DNA of 64,000 nucleotides. Source: Lichina pygmaea (lineage: Eukaryota > Ascomycota > Lichinomycetes > Lichinales > Lichinaceae). The notes below the pieces were generated by a model, which saw only the letters and a list, made by a program, of their open reading frames with translations, had not been told where the DNA came from and ran no database searches. A program made the translations under genes and the position numbers. Positions 1-11,708 of this stretch are shown in pieces. Position 1 is the stretch's first letter. The number at the start of each line of letters is the position of its first letter. Where the stretch lies: NCBI GenBank assembly GCA_963422465.1, contig OY730171.1, positions 3,596,001 to 3,660,000 of the forward strand, given 5' to 3'.

Positions 1-1
1 C

Positions 2-100
2 TTCATGTATCAGCAGCTTACCACTGGCACCATCGGATCCTTGGGTCTGAGCTTAGAGGACGTATTTTCCACGGTCAGACAGGTGGTAGCGGAGACGTAA
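2..100 (+). CDS. 3' end of an unidentified gene (partial)
   Basis: An open frame runs in from the left edge and stops at TAA 98-100. It gives about 32 residues ending in SLGLSLEDVFSTVRQVVAET, which has the amphipathic look of a real C-terminus. No family is recognised and the frame could still be chance. If real, it converges on the VHS-GAT gene, leaving about 500 bp between the two stops. Confidence 0.35.
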   Translation, partial: FMYQQLTTGTIGSLGLSLEDVFSTVRQVVAET

Positions 101-600
101 AGTCTGGGCTCTGCGAATCCCGGGTCCTGTCCTCGAACCTCCGAGCCGACCGGAAACCATGCCCGATTTGCCCGCCTTGTCTGCTGTATACGGTCCGCCG
201 GTTGTGCTTGGAAGGACAGAGCCTATTCAACTTTAAGAAATGTTTGGCGAAGAACCTTTGTTTTCCAAAGAGGACGTCAACATCGGAAGGGCCCATGACT
301 TCTGCAGCGTGTTTGAGGTCGTGGGCCATCTGGCTCGCCGTCATGCACAGCCATCCGAGACGACCATAAGTGTACAGGAAACAGAATGGCATTGCACGCC
401 CGCCCAACCGCGGACGAGAGAAACGCGCAGACGGGTATGACGTCCTTCGTGGTAAGATGGGTATGGGATTCCATAAGGGATAGTTGAGAGATGGAGCCCG
501 CATGATCCAAGAGCTAGAAGCGATAAAAATGGTACAGATGTCCAAAACAACACCGGGCAAGTCCAAACCAGGTCATGACAGCATCAATTTACTCCTGATC
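101..600. other. Intergenic stretch, no gene seen
   Basis: Lies between the putative gene end at the left edge and the stop codon of the VHS-GAT gene. Several frames are open here, but none shows a family motif or convincing splice sites. Probably two converging 3' untranslated regions. Confidence 0.5.
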
Positions 601-2248
601 CTAGGGACGAGTCCCTACAGCTCCATGCATGGCCGGATTGTTCTCGTTCTGCCTGGTCGGGGCATCGCGATCGCCGTAGTCAGACGGAGTCACAGGACTC
701 CCGCTGTTGTAGTAGTAATCCGCGTCGTCCGTCCGCGTCCGGTAGTTCGCTGGCGGCTGCTGGCTGGCATTTGGCGGTACCGACACCGGATGGGCCGGAT
801 GACCGTAGCCGAAACCCGGATGATAAGGCTCCTGTGAATGCGCCTGCGGCGGTATAGGCGGAGACGGGTATGACTCGTCGGCGGTGACCGGCTTATACGG
901 TCTTTGACCTTGAAGCCCAGGTTGCAAAGGTGTCTGGAGACTCTGCTGACCCGCTTGATATTCGTCGCCGAATGGATCGGCCCTTTGCTGCTCCGTTTGC
1001 GTGCCAGTAGGCACGGCTGGAAGCTGCTGTGGCTGTGGCTGTGGCTGTGGCTGTGGCTGTGGCTGTGACAACGGCGGCAGCGGTGCCGGCAGAGACAGGT
1101 CCTGGGAGGTCATCTGCGCCGACAGGGCTCTTCTGGCCTGTAGCACGGCGCGGTTGTGTTTGGACATGGCGAGCGTCACCTGATCGTTGGTGTCGATCAA
1201 CGTGAGCAGGGTATCGTTGTCCGGCGCAGGATTCTCGGCGCTGATGTACACTTGAACCGATCTGGAAGCCGATTGACAGCGTTCCGCAAATTCCTTGATC
1301 AGATCGTTCCCGAGCAATTCGCCCGGCGGGGTCGACTGGACCACCTGAAGAAGCAGTTTTGCCGATGTCTTGGCTTCCTCTATCCGCGCGGCCAGCTCAT
1401 GTGGCGGAGGGAGACCCTTGCTCCGATGTTGCCGCGCGAAATAGTTCTGTTGGCGTTGTGCATCACCGGTTCTGCCGGTAGCCTGTGACTGTGGCTGAGC
1501 CGGACCCTGTCGCAAAATGCTCAGCTAGTTGCTCTGGCTGGTTGAGTCAACGAGCGTACCGCGGTGGCATAATGCTTTGCTATCTTCTCCTTCTCCTTCG
1601 CCCACATCTCCCTGAGAGGCGCCAGGTTCTCATCCGCCTGCTTGTCTGTCGCGAGCGCGTCGAGCGTCTCCTTTACCAGCTGAAGCAAGCTCGGGTCTTG
1701 GGTGTGTCTCAGCAGGTCCTTAACCGTCTGGACAAACTTGGCATCGACGTTGCGAGTAAAAGTCGGGCCTGGATTGTCCGCCAGGATGCGCACCAACATC
1801 AGGGCATTGTATTGGACGTGCGCTCGATTCAGGAACTCCTTGGAAAGATATATGCGGATCTGGTGGGCAGCCTCTCGCGCGGCCGATGGGCTGGATTCGG
1901 CCGCATCGACGATGCCAGGCAGGTGCAGAACATCGTCGCCCTGCGCAACGACGAGTAAGCCCCGGACACGGCCCTTCAGCATAGCGAGGGCTACTTACGC
2001 CGCTGGCTGGGCCACCAGACTCGCAAAAAAGTTTCTATCCAAGGATAAGCAGAGGAATTACGACAGCGCAACGCAGTCCATACCACCCCGTTGAGCGCGT
2101 TCCCCTCGGGCGAGTTGCTGACCGGTGTCGGCTCATCGCTGCGACCTGTATTCTCGGTCAGTCGGTGTGAATTGTGTTAGCGGCGTGCGACGGCGAACGC
2201 ACTACCTGTTCTCTTGTTCTTGTTCAAGGTCGAGAGGATGCGCTTCAT
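601..2248 (-). CDS. VHS-GAT domain vesicle-trafficking adaptor (Lsb5/GGA/TOM1-like)
   Basis: Five exons: 2248-2206, 2145-2084, 2034-1999, 1940-1560 and 1506-601, separated by 48-60 bp GT..AG introns. The phases agree and give 475 aa. Exon 3 codes only 12 residues (KLFCESGGPASG), and it restores the start of the VHS helix bundle (about residues 36-165; then GDDVLHLPGIV, HVQYNALMLVRILADNPG). A GAT helix bundle follows at about 208-302. The C-terminal third is Pro/Gln-rich with a (QP)7 run at about 322-335. VHS-GAT proteins bind ubiquitinated cargo and Arf or clathrin partners at endosomes or the Golgi. No gamma-ear domain is visible, so it resembles fungal Lsb5-like proteins more than GGAs. The ATG at 2248 (MKRILSTLNKNKR) starts the frame that splices cleanly into exon 2. 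Confidence 0.85.
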
Positions 2249-3827
2249 GTCTGCTAAGGCCGCAGGGCAGCAGAAGGCGACGGTGATGTAAAGTCGGTGC
2301 CTCCCCGTGCCTCCCCGCGAAAGACGAGAAGCGCAGCCCCTCTTTAAGAGGCCACTGGTGATCTCGAAGGACACGCAATCAATGGTCACGCCGAGCACCC
2401 AAACGCCGTCACCTGCCAAGAACTTCTATGACGATACATACGTAATTAACGACACCAAGAAGTCCCCAGTATTAAATCTCCTCGCCTCACGGCCGGCGGA
2501 CGCTCAGCCACGGTTGAAAACGAGGTTGCCTCTTGGTGGCGTTGAAGGACGCGTAAGGCTTGCTTACCAATCACACTTGTATCACATGCTACGTTAGAGT
2601 ACGAGTACAGCTTCAGATCACGTGAGATTGCGCCCTTTAGAGACCCCGCCATCCGACGAGCGTTTTGCTTACGTAAAGCTTACTGTACCCCGTACCGGTA
2701 CGAAGGCACTTGTGTACGAGGGCCACGACAGCCTCCACCGGCGCTCCCATCCTTTTACTTTCCAGCGTTGTCAATATCTGTAATGTGTGTGTGATCTCAC
2801 TTCTCGGGCATGTAGCTATGGTTCAACCCATCAGAGCACACTGAGATGAGACATGAACTGATCATGATACCGTATGCCACACCGTACCGGTACCTAATGA
2901 TGCACTTGAAGCTTCGCTTTGGACGATGCGTTCTCATTTGCTTCTCTACACATCCTGATGCCTGCAAATACTTCTCTCATATCTGATCGGAAAGCGTAGG
3001 CTATCGCGTGCTTCTGCTTCTAGCAGTAAATAAACCATAGCCGCCCTGTCTACCATTGAGAACTACGGTACCTTACGCACCACTGCCGGGAATACGGAGT
3101 CCGAAAGTCATATGGGCTTTTACTCGACGGCGCATTGAAATATCATCGTGGCGAGGCCAACAAGATCAAGCTAGACATCTCTCTCCCTGCGGTTTCATTG
3201 CAAGTCCTATTTACGAAAGCCTCAGGTTGATAGACTCATGCTGAGGGTTGAGGCGCGGAAGGATATCTTACCCCTTTTCCCCGGGAGCAAGCCAGAGTAG
3301 GTAAGTGTCTTGGAAGCTGTAGATAGAAAGTGGTGGGAACCGCTACTTGCTGTACATACTGTACGTACAAGAGATAGAAAAGGTCACACCCACTGCTAGA
3401 TGGTTCCTTAACAACTGTCAATGGTCAGAGGCAACCCTGTCGGCGTTTCTTCCTCGGCGGTGTATATCCTCTCTGAGAGACAAGGCTGTAGACAAGAAAG
3501 ATTGCTGTCTGCTTCAAGTCAATTTTTCTTTCCTTCCGATCAGTTTCCAACCCAAGTCACTTCTGTCACACACCTGTTCTTTGACTACGTCTACGACGCC
3601 CATCTGAGGATCCCAGAGGATCATGCGCGCTGTGGGAAACGTTTCCCGAGACAACAGCCTATCTCTAGCCAACAACGCTTGGGGCAAGAATGCCACATCA
3701 ATCTACAGGACCTATCCTCCAATATACTTGTCTGTTATCCTGCGCCTCACGGGGCCTGCAGAGCCAGAAGATGACATGCCATGCACCAGGTCTGCAATAC
3801 CTTCCATCCAGACAAAGGCGGGTCGCC
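2249..3827. other. Intergenic region between VHS-GAT and UBX genes
   Basis: About 1.6 kb with no supported gene. It holds the upstream region of the VHS-GAT gene and the 3' flank of the UBX gene. Short self-complementary strings (GTACCGGTAC near 2692 and 2884) recur. No transposon ends were recognised. Confidence 0.5.
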
Positions 3828-5433
3828 TTAATCTTCCTCGTCCTCCTCGAGCGGCTCCACCACGAGGTTGGTGTTGTTCTTGATACACGCGCCCACCATG
3901 ACGTCGGCCTCGGCCTCGTATACCGTTCGAGGCAACGGTGACACCAGCCGGAACTGATACGCGTGCTTGTATCCATGTGGTTTCTGCGCTCCCGAGGCCA
4001 GAGGGCCAGACGAGGCGTGGCCCGCTGGGTCGCGCGGCGCATCGTGGCACTCGACAAACGCGTACACCTCCTCGACCGACGCCTCCGAGGAGAACCGCCT
4101 CAGAATCCTCTCACCGGACGGCATCCTAATGCTGACTCGCGTCGAGGCTTCCGCATCTTCTGCGTCAGGCTCGGCCGACAGCTGTCTGGCCCGCCATAGC
4201 TTCCATTGTAGCAGGTCACGTTCTCTCTTCTCTTGCGCTTCCGCTCGTTCTCGTTGTTCTCGCTCCGCTCTAATTCTCGCGGCTTCGGCCTCCCGTCTCT
4301 CCCGTGCACGTTCGCGATCCTGAGCAAGAGAACGCTGGTATGCCGAGTTCTGCTCCTCGCGAAGGCTCCGCTCGGCTTCTCGCGACTCTCGTGCGGTGCG
4401 GGCTCGGTCTAAAGACTCTGAATGTTGATTGATGGCTTCCTGTAGCTTGGCGACGAATGCGCCTGGCGGAGTTGGGCCCACGATACGGGCCACGACCGAC
4501 ATGGCGCTTGACGATACCTGAGGAGTGTGAGCGATTAGGGCAGCGAATGGAAACTTGGTGCAGTTAAGAGCAGCCGAGACTTGATAGGCTTCCGAGTCCT
4601 GAACGGTACCAGCCCAGACAATGATTCTGTTCTCGGCGTTGGTGATACAGTCGACCACCTCTCGGGAGAGCAAGGTATTCTGGATGAAGGACGAGGTGTC
4701 ATCATGCTCGGGTGAGAGCAGTATTATGAGCAGAAACCGCAGATCCCTCTTCGCTAGATCAAGCGCTTGCGCGTAACCGTTGTCGTAGAACGGTATGGGA
4801 CTCGGGCCGTATTCTTCTTCGAGCTCGCGCACGAACCTGGCGGCCGTGTCACGCGGGCTAAGGGAACGGCGCTCGGTTGCAGTCGCGAGAGGACGGGCCG
4901 GGCCTCGGTGCGCCAGGCCTGCCGACGGAAGCAGCCTCTGCAGGAAAGGGAAGAGGTGGGAGAAGAGGCCGAGAGGTCTTGCGAGGAGACGGTATATGAA
5001 ATTGAGCGGAAGCAGCAAGAGACTGATGATGAACGGTGGTCGACGGTTGACCTGCGGCACAATTCTTGGAGCGGGCGTGATCCCCCTTAAGGAGGACGGC
5101 AGTCGAGGGGGAAATGTCGTGGAGCCATTGAGCAACGTCTCTGATCGTCTTGTTGACGCTGCGGCCGGAACAGATGGAGCAACCTGCTCGTTTCCTGACG
5201 TGGCCGCGCTGTCGCCATCAAAGAACCTCGAGACGGCAATCTGTAGCACGGCTGTTAGGGGAATATATTCAGCCGGAACGCCACCGGAAAAGACGGACCT
5301 GGACGTTCCACTCGGACCTCCTAAGGACGGGCAGGGCAGCTTCCATTTGTTGGTTGGTGACGGACATGAACTGTTGCAGAGCCTGTTGTTGAGCATCGCT
5401 CAGCTCCGAAATGTCCAGGGCGTTCTGCTCCAT
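3828..5433 (-). CDS. UBA-UAS-UBX protein, FAF2/UBXD8/Ubx2-like Cdc48 adaptor
   Basis: Two exons, 5433-5299 and 5240-3828, joined across a 58-bp intron (GTCCGT..CTACAG, branch CTAAC). The product is 515 aa. The splice rebuilds an N-terminal UBA-like domain (about residues 8-52), joining SEWNVQ to IAVSRFFDGD. A hydrophobic hairpin at about 112-145 (PPFIISLLLLPLNFIYRLL) would insert into the ER or lipid-droplet membrane. A thioredoxin-like UAS domain follows (about 176-312), then a charged coiled coil (325-395), then the UBX domain (about 408-505). This is the layout of FAF2/UBXD8 and fungal Ubx2/Ucp10, which recruit Cdc48 to ubiquitinated ER proteins for ERAD. ATG 5433 is preferred because it opens the UBA frame. 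Confidence 0.88.
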
Positions 5434-5927
5434 TGTGATGTTGAAAGACTGCTGTAGCTCTACAAAAAGGAGATCTGCTGGCTTGACGACATGTAGTAGA
5501 CGGTTCAGCCCTACGTGCCTACCGGTGCCTACGTACCGACGGGGCCGCTACGGGACGGGTGTCGCTCGTAGCCCTAAAAGTCCGCCGTGCTCCGTTTCTC
5601 CGGTACGGTAAGTTTTAGAGGCCATAATGGCCAGACCAACGAACCAGCAAACGATTGCAAGTCGCAGACATCGACGCGTTGCTCACTCGATCCTCACAGC
5701 CCCACAATAGTTCCACTCGCCCTTGATCTTCGATGTGAGGCCGTCGCTGCTCAGCCTACAGATCTGACAGGAGAGAGTCTCTGCTTTGGAGCAATCATGC
5801 GATATATCGCGCATACAACCGAGTAGGCCAGAAATGAGATGCCCCACCCTTGTCAAGATCCAAGCTGAACGCTGGCAGAAGTGCAGAACGAGGATACATG
5901 GATTTAGGGGTGTAGTAAGGCGCGAAC
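5434..5927. promoter_or_regulatory. Divergent promoter region between UBX gene and PAN3
   Basis: The UBX gene (leftward) and PAN3 (rightward) start about 0.5 kb apart, so both promoters must lie here. No TATA box or factor site was assigned. The assignment rests only on gene orientation. Confidence 0.45.
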
Positions 5928-8812
5928 ATGGCGACCGCTCCTAGGGGCTATCAGGGCGATATAGGCCGAGGTGGACTCTCACCGGTGCCGCAAGGACGAG
6001 GTTCGTCTTGAGGGCGCCCAAGCCAGTCAGCCCCGGAATGAATGGCACGACGGTGATGTTTCAGGAGGCTAATCCTGGAGGTGCCGGGATAGAGAGCAGC
6101 AAGGATACCCTGTGTCGAAATGTGACCATCTATGGCCGTTGTCGATATGAAGATAAAGGTGAGATGGAACGACGGCAGAGGCGTCCCAATGCTGACGGAT
6201 CTCCTTTCCCGCGGCAGGGTGTACATTCAGCCATGATCTCATCAAGATGCATGCCCCACAACGGCAGCCCGAGGTGTACGAAACCCCACCGGTCTTTTTC
6301 CTTTGGAAACACCCTCTCCTGACCATCGTCGACGCTGCAGCGTCAAGAAGCGGCTCAATGTCGATTCGCCCACTTTCACGCCGTCCGGTCTCGCAAGCAG
6401 CGGTCTTGGCAAGCAGATCCGGAGCAGGACGATGTCTCCCAAAGCAGTCAACGCCGCCCCTTTTACACCGAAGAAGCTGAACCCAAGTGGGTCTTTGATG
6501 AGAACCGTGCCCTGACCGCCGATCCCCTGACCTGGATCTCTAGGTGCTGCCAACCCTTTTGTTCTGTCCGATGTCACAAACAGCAGCTGGACGCCCTCGG
6601 AGGTGCAGGATTTCGTCCCTCAAAACTTTGACGGCCTGAGCATGGTACGTGGACAGGTGTATACCGTACGCTTCCGTACGCTTCAGACTTTGATTGCCCT
6701 GCATACGAATACTTTGTCGAGCCTTGCTTGTTTCACTTGGAGAACCCTAAACATCTTGTGTCACCATCCGCAGGCTGTCTCTTTTGACTGCTGTATCTTC
6801 CATCTGCTGTCTGGTTTTGTTATTCTGTATCGCTACGACGTACTTGGTGGCAGCGGGCAACGTAGATAATGTCGCAAGCATCTCGGCTGGACATTTCGGT
6901 GGAACGGGGTGACTAGTGCATCGTACTAGAGTCTCGACGAGATGGGCTTTCTGATGATAGACAGGCCGACGCCGGTTCCGCAACTGCTAACCTCGGCATC
7001 TATGAATCTTACGGCGCTGGACCCGGGTCACTTGCCGATTTGAGCGGCACCAACGGTCAGACGCAGGTAAACCCGTACACCCAGGATGCCTCTGGACTGC
7101 CCAGCAGCGGCGAGATGTTCTACCAAGGACAGAGCGGTTTCGCGCAACCGGTGAGGAGCGACCTGGCCCGTGTTGCGTCTGGCGCCGTTTTAACAAGGCG
7201 CTGTGTCCAGCTACAATACCACCTCTATGCGCCCCTGGGCCCGCACAGGGAGAACCTCCTGTCGTATCAGCGGACTGTCCACGACATGTTCATTCCGGAT
7301 GCCCTCCGCGAAGAGCTGCAGCGCAAGGCCGAGGCGTCGCTCCAAGTCTTGCCGAGTCAGTTCCTGCTCCGCAGGCCTCTCCGTCGGCGCTCTCTAACCG
7401 GACACAGATTCCTCGCTCCCTTCGCAGGTGGACGACTTCCACTCTCTCGTGCCACTCGACACGACCAACCAGAAGAACGCCACAATCTTTGGGTATCCCA
7501 GCTGGGTCTACAAGGCCGTCTCGACCAAGGATGGCAAGGTGTACGCATTGAGGCGGCTCGAAGGTACGCTCGTCACGGACTCGGGAAGATCCCTTGCGAC
7601 AGGCTGACGATGTCCCAAGGATACCGCCTCACGAACGAAAAGTCCATCCGCTCCGTCCAGGCGTGGAAACGAGTGGACAATGCCAACGTGGTCACGATCC
7701 ACGATGCCTTTACGACCGGTGCCTTTGGCGATCGATCCCTGATCTTCGTGACCGACTACCACCCCCTGTCCAAGACGCTTGCCGAGCACTACTTCGGACC
7801 AGGTGCGCGCTTTGCGAGCCGCATGTCCGGCGGCCAGACATCGGAACAGGTGCTGTGGAGTTACTGCGTTCAGATGGCGTCGGCGCTCAAGACGATCCAC
7901 GGCATGGGACTCGCAGCACGCCTGGTCGACCTCAGCAAGGTGCTCCTGACGTCCAAAGGCCGGGTCCGGCTGAACGGCTGTGCCGTGCTGGACGTCGTGA
8001 ACTACGACGTTCAGGTCAACGCGGCCGATCTGCAACAGGAGGACCTGCTGCAGTTTGGTCGGCTCATGCTCGCTCTGGCCAGCAACAGCGCCGTCATGGC
8101 GCACCACGCGCCGAAGTCGATGGACTTCCTCAGCCGCGCGTACAGCACCGAGTTCAAGGACGCCGTGCTCTGGCTTCTGTCGCCGGCGCCGGCCAAGGCG
8201 CCGGCCAAGACGATCGATCAGTTCCTGCAGGGTATCGCGGGTCAGGTGACGACGTCGTTGAACCACGCGCTGCAGCACGACGACCAGCTGCAGTCGGAGC
8301 TCATGCGGGAGCTCGAGAACGGGCGTCTGGTGCGGCTGATGGCGAAGCTGAACTTCATCAACGAGCGGCCCGAGTTCGACCACGACCGGCAGTGGTCCGA
8401 GACGGGCGACCGGTACCTGCTCAAGCTGTTCCGGGACCATGTCTTTCACCAGGTCGAGCCCGCGTCGGGGACGCAATCCGCAGGCAACAACAACCACAGC
8501 AGCACCGCCGGCGGCGGCACGAACGCCGCCGCGGCTCCTCCGGGGTCGGCGACCGTGCCCGTGGTCGACCTCGGGCACGTGATCACGTGTCTGAACAAGC
8601 TCGACGCCGGCGTCGACGAGAAGGTGACGCTGGTCAGCCGCGACGAGCAAAACTGTCTCGTTGTCAGCTACCGCGAGCTGAAGCGCGGCGTCGACAACGC
8701 CTTTCAGGATCTCGTCCGGGCCGCGAGCCGGGCCGGCACGGCGACGGTCGCCGGTGCCGGTGCTTCTTCTGTTGGGATGGGTCAGGTCGGGGGGTTGCAT
8801 CTTCATCAGTAG
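5928..8812 (+). CDS. PAN3: PAN2-PAN3 deadenylase regulatory subunit PAN3
   Basis: Exons after the first are well fixed by phase: ..6158, 6218-6275, 6341-6486, 6544-6644, 6965-7150, 7211-7355, 7408-7563 and 7620-8812. A CCCH zinc finger is rebuilt across the 6159-6217 intron (KDTLCRNVTIYGRCRYEDKG, then CTFSHD). Then come a PAM2-like stretch (NAAPFTP, NPFVLSD), the pseudokinase domain (LQYHLYAPLGPH, then VDDFHSLVPLD, FGYPSWVYKAVS, YRLTNEKS), a coiled coil and the C-terminal knob domain (NFINERPEF). PAN3 dimers recruit the PAN2 nuclease to poly(A)-binding protein for mRNA deadenylation. The start is the weak point. ATG 5928 has a good context and needs a GTGCCG..TTTCAG intron (5985-6064), giving 711 aa. 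ATG 6038 needs no intron and gives 701 aa. The 320-bp intron 6645-6964 is long for this locus. Confidence 0.9.
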
Positions 8813-9157
8813 CGTGCGTAGTGCTATGGGTGCGTACGTAGCGCTAGGCGTACAGTACAAGACCGTGGGTATGTATTCTCATGGCAGCCAGTCAAGCACC
8901 CTACGTCAGAGATGCTACGGTGGGTATACACTACATTTCCATTGGCAGCCCGTTTCATCAGGAGAGCACACACGAGTATTCTACTGCACTGCACTGTACT
9001 GTACTGTACTATACGCAAGTCCTCTCGTTAGTGACCGGACCGAACCGGACCAGACTGGGCCAAGTACGTGATGGAAAAGGCACCTGCCTAGGAGAGAGAG
9101 AGAGCTGGGGAGGGAAGGAGGCTTCATGCCAGATCATTCTCTATCTTCCTCCCTTCC

Positions 9158-9160
<3 letters not shown>

Positions 9161-9249
<89 letters not shown>
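9161..9249. repeat. (TC)n microsatellite, about 44 units
   Basis: An uninterrupted TC run of nearly 90 bases directly downstream of PAN3. The purity suggests active slippage or an assembly-collapsed length. Confidence 0.95.
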
Positions 9250-9252
<3 letters not shown>

Positions 9253-9402
9253 CTCTTCTTTTCCATCTCGGACGTTCTTTTGCCTCGGTCGAAAACATAC
9301 AACAGACAGTATCTACGATGATTGCCAAATCAGAGCCCAGAGCCCGGAGAAAAAGAAAAAAAAACATCTCCAGTCCTTTTTTTTCATCTTTGTTGCGCGG
9401 GA

Positions 9403-9432
9403 ATGATGATGATGATGATGATGATGATGATG
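9403..9432. repeat. (GAT)n trinucleotide repeat
   Basis: About ten ATG/GAT units in a row between PAN3 and LSM7, noncoding in this position. Confidence 0.9.
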
Positions 9433-9536
9433 CCGAGTGACGCTGCCGCGGCCTACTCCTAGCTTCATATCTTCATTTTTTTGGTTTTTTTTGTTTTTTT
9501 TTTGAAAGGGAAGAAATGTAGGTCTCCTGGTCGGCC

Positions 9537-9681
9537 TGACGGTGGACTGACGGTGGACTGACGGTGGACTGACGGTGGACTGGCGGATGGATTGCCGGAT
9601 GGATTGGCAGTGGATGGGCAGTGGATTGGCAGTGGATTGGCAGTGGATTGCCGGATGGATTGCCGGATGGATTGGCTGATA
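9537..9681. repeat. Minisatellite of 11-12 bp units
   Basis: Starts with four copies of an 11-bp unit (ACGGTGGACTG). It then switches to 12-bp variants of GGATTGGCAGTG and GGATTGCCGGAT, arranged in blocks. The mixed unit order suggests repeated local duplication. Confidence 0.9.
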
Positions 9682-10374
9682 GACTTATCTGAAGGACAGT
9701 CAGAGTAGACCCGCCCACCCAAGTAAAACATCCAAAAATCTCTCTCTGTTGCCCCCTCAGCCATCAAAGCCGTCTTGTCTGATCAGCCATCGAGAATTGT
9801 TCAGCCGCACTGCTCTTCTCTACGTAACTCATCAACCAAGACTATCAACACATCTTCCCTCTCCTTCGTATCCCCTCTCTCATTCATTCATTCCCCCACA
9901 GCTCCGCCCCTTGCTCCCTCTCTCCTCACAGGGACCAGATCGAGCCAGGTATTCAATCACTGGTTTTTTTTCTTCTTCTTCAGATCACCGCTGTTCTTGG
10001 GTCCCACCTCAGGTCTACTTCTCGCGGTGTTTGTATTTAAAGGATGTGTTCCTCACATTGAACGGTGATGGTTTCCACTTTCGACCACTCTCCGCTCACG
10101 CTTGAAAGATCATGCTTGAATCTTCATGCTAGAAATCCTCATTCTTGACAATCGAGTACCCGTGCCATATCCATAGCGACTACGTCGGGCACGTCACGTC
10201 GTCAAGCAAGAGACACACAAGAGCCCATCCGTACATCGTTCATCCTCCCACGCTTCTCATCCACTGGGGACAAGACGATCTCGAGCCGTACATTCGTACA
10301 TTCGCCACGTCCAATTGAAAGGGCAAGGGGAAAGAACCAAAGCCGAAGGGCGATTAAATTTCTCCACTTTGCTA

Positions 10375-11336
10375 TCAACTCGGCAGAGCAGGGGCGTCGT
10401 CGGCGCTGTCTGGAGCCATGAACGGATTGGCTATCTCCTGGCTCCCGTCGAGCGGCGAGATGAGCACGAGCATCGTCCCTCTGGCGACGAGCAGGCCCAG
10501 GGAACGAGACGACTCGACGCCTTCGTCGTCTGTCGCGTGGCGGTGGGTCACGTCAGGATATGTGTCGTTTGCAGCAGAAAGAAGATTGGGGTTGTTCGTG
10601 TCGGACAGGTACCCGGGGAAAAGGGAGGAAGAGGGGAGGTTTATCGGAGGATGTTGCAGAGGAGCAATTGCGAGGAATAGAGTGTTCGAGAATTGGAATG
10701 GGAAATAGTTGCTCACCGCGCATAATCTCCTTGACGTCGTCGAGCACTAAATTCATCAACTGATCGTAGCCCTTGAGCGTGCCCACGGCTACCATGTGGC
10801 GGTCAGCAATCCGAGTTCTTTGTTCGATCGGGCCATCTCAAAAACAACCCCCACTCCTCCCCCTCCTCAATTGAACAAGCCATCACAAGCACATCTCCGC
10901 TGCCCATGCCACCCCACACCCCGAAACAACCTAACAGACAAGACACACATTTCCCCATCGACCGATTGACCCAACAGACAAGAAGAAAACCAGCAAGAGA
11001 CATACCTTCTCGTCCACCGCTGAACTTGACCCGTATGCCCTTGTCCATGTACTTGGCGAGGTCCAATATGTTTTCCTTCTTGGGCTTGTCGGCCGAGCCG
11101 GACGATGCTCCTCCTGCTCCTCCAGCACCACCACCGCCGCCTGACTGGTTTTGATGATGATGGTGGTGATGATGATATCCGCCGCCTCTGCCACCGCCGT
11201 GCTGTTGCCCACCCCCACCACCTCTACTGCCCCCTCGTGCGCCACCACCGCGAGAAACACCGTCGCCGCCTCGTCCGCCTCCTCGACCGCCTCGGCCTCC
11301 GCCAGCGGCACCCCGGAAGCTGGCTCGTTCGGACAT
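10375..11336 (-). CDS. LSM7: U6 snRNA / mRNA-decay Sm-like protein LSM7
   Basis: Three exons (11336-11006, 10788-10717, 10529-10375) with 217- and 187-bp introns. Phases agree and give 185 aa. Residues 89-170 form the Sm fold: ENILDLAKYMDKGIRVKFSGG, then GTLKGYDQLMNLVLDDVKEI, then DDEG and SRSLGLLVARGTMLVLISP. Both exon joins fall inside conserved Sm1/Sm2 sequence, which supports the splice sites. LSM7 sits in the Lsm1-7 ring (cytoplasmic decapping) and the Lsm2-8 ring (U6 snRNA). Unusual: about 85 residues of RGG/GGG repeats plus a run of seven histidines precede the Sm fold, whereas the yeast protein is about 115 aa with no such tail. RGG tails usually bind RNA, so the extension may add RNA contact (inference). 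Confidence 0.9.
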
Positions 11337-11708
11337 TTTGGTCCGGGGTGGGTCGAGGTGGGTCGGAGTGGGTTGAGGAGGGGAGGGGAGGGGCGGAGGG
11401 CAGAGTTGGATGCAGGACGAGGTCTGGTGACTGGCGGGAGTATACAAAGTATATACTGCACGTACGGTAGTCAGCGGTATCGTACTTTGGTACGACGGCT
11501 GCGGAGTACATACGCGTAGATACCAATACTTTGGGCTGTCGACAATCACCACAGCTGCTTATTCTTGCGCTCGTGTTCCCGACGCGAAGGTTGCGTTTAG
11601 TACGTATGTACGTATCAACAGTACTCAAAACGTACAGTACCGTACAGGATGTACGTATAGTAAATAGTCTGGCAAGCAGTTGGCAGGCGTGGCAGGCTAC
11701 ATATGGTA
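11337..11708. other. LSM7 upstream region with TACGTA strings
   Basis: No gene. Holds several GTAC/TACGTA palindromes (11461-11665) typical of the intergenic DNA of this contig, up to the left edge of the first pogo-like element. Confidence 0.45.

Larger units (their letters stand above)
8813..10374. other. Convergent intergenic region rich in simple repeats
   Basis: PAN3 and LSM7 end facing each other across 1.6 kb. The stretch holds a (TC)n tract, a GAT trinucleotide tract and a GGATTG-type minisatellite, listed separately. It also holds one isolated GTACCCGTGCCA string (10156-10167) that matches the ends of the pogo-like elements. No gene is supported. Confidence 0.55.

Noticed and set aside
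1001-1183. Cys/Gly-repeat peptide on the plus strand
   Set aside because: Antisense reading of the (CAG/CCA) repeat that codes the (QP)n tract of the VHS-GAT protein.
7508-8860. 450-codon frame antisense to PAN3
   Set aside because: Codon-bias shadow of the pseudokinase and knob exons. PAN3 on the plus strand has clear domains and splice sites.
9126-9321. Frames through the (TC)n tract giving poly-Ser/Leu peptides
   Set aside because: Open only because a dinucleotide repeat contains no stops.
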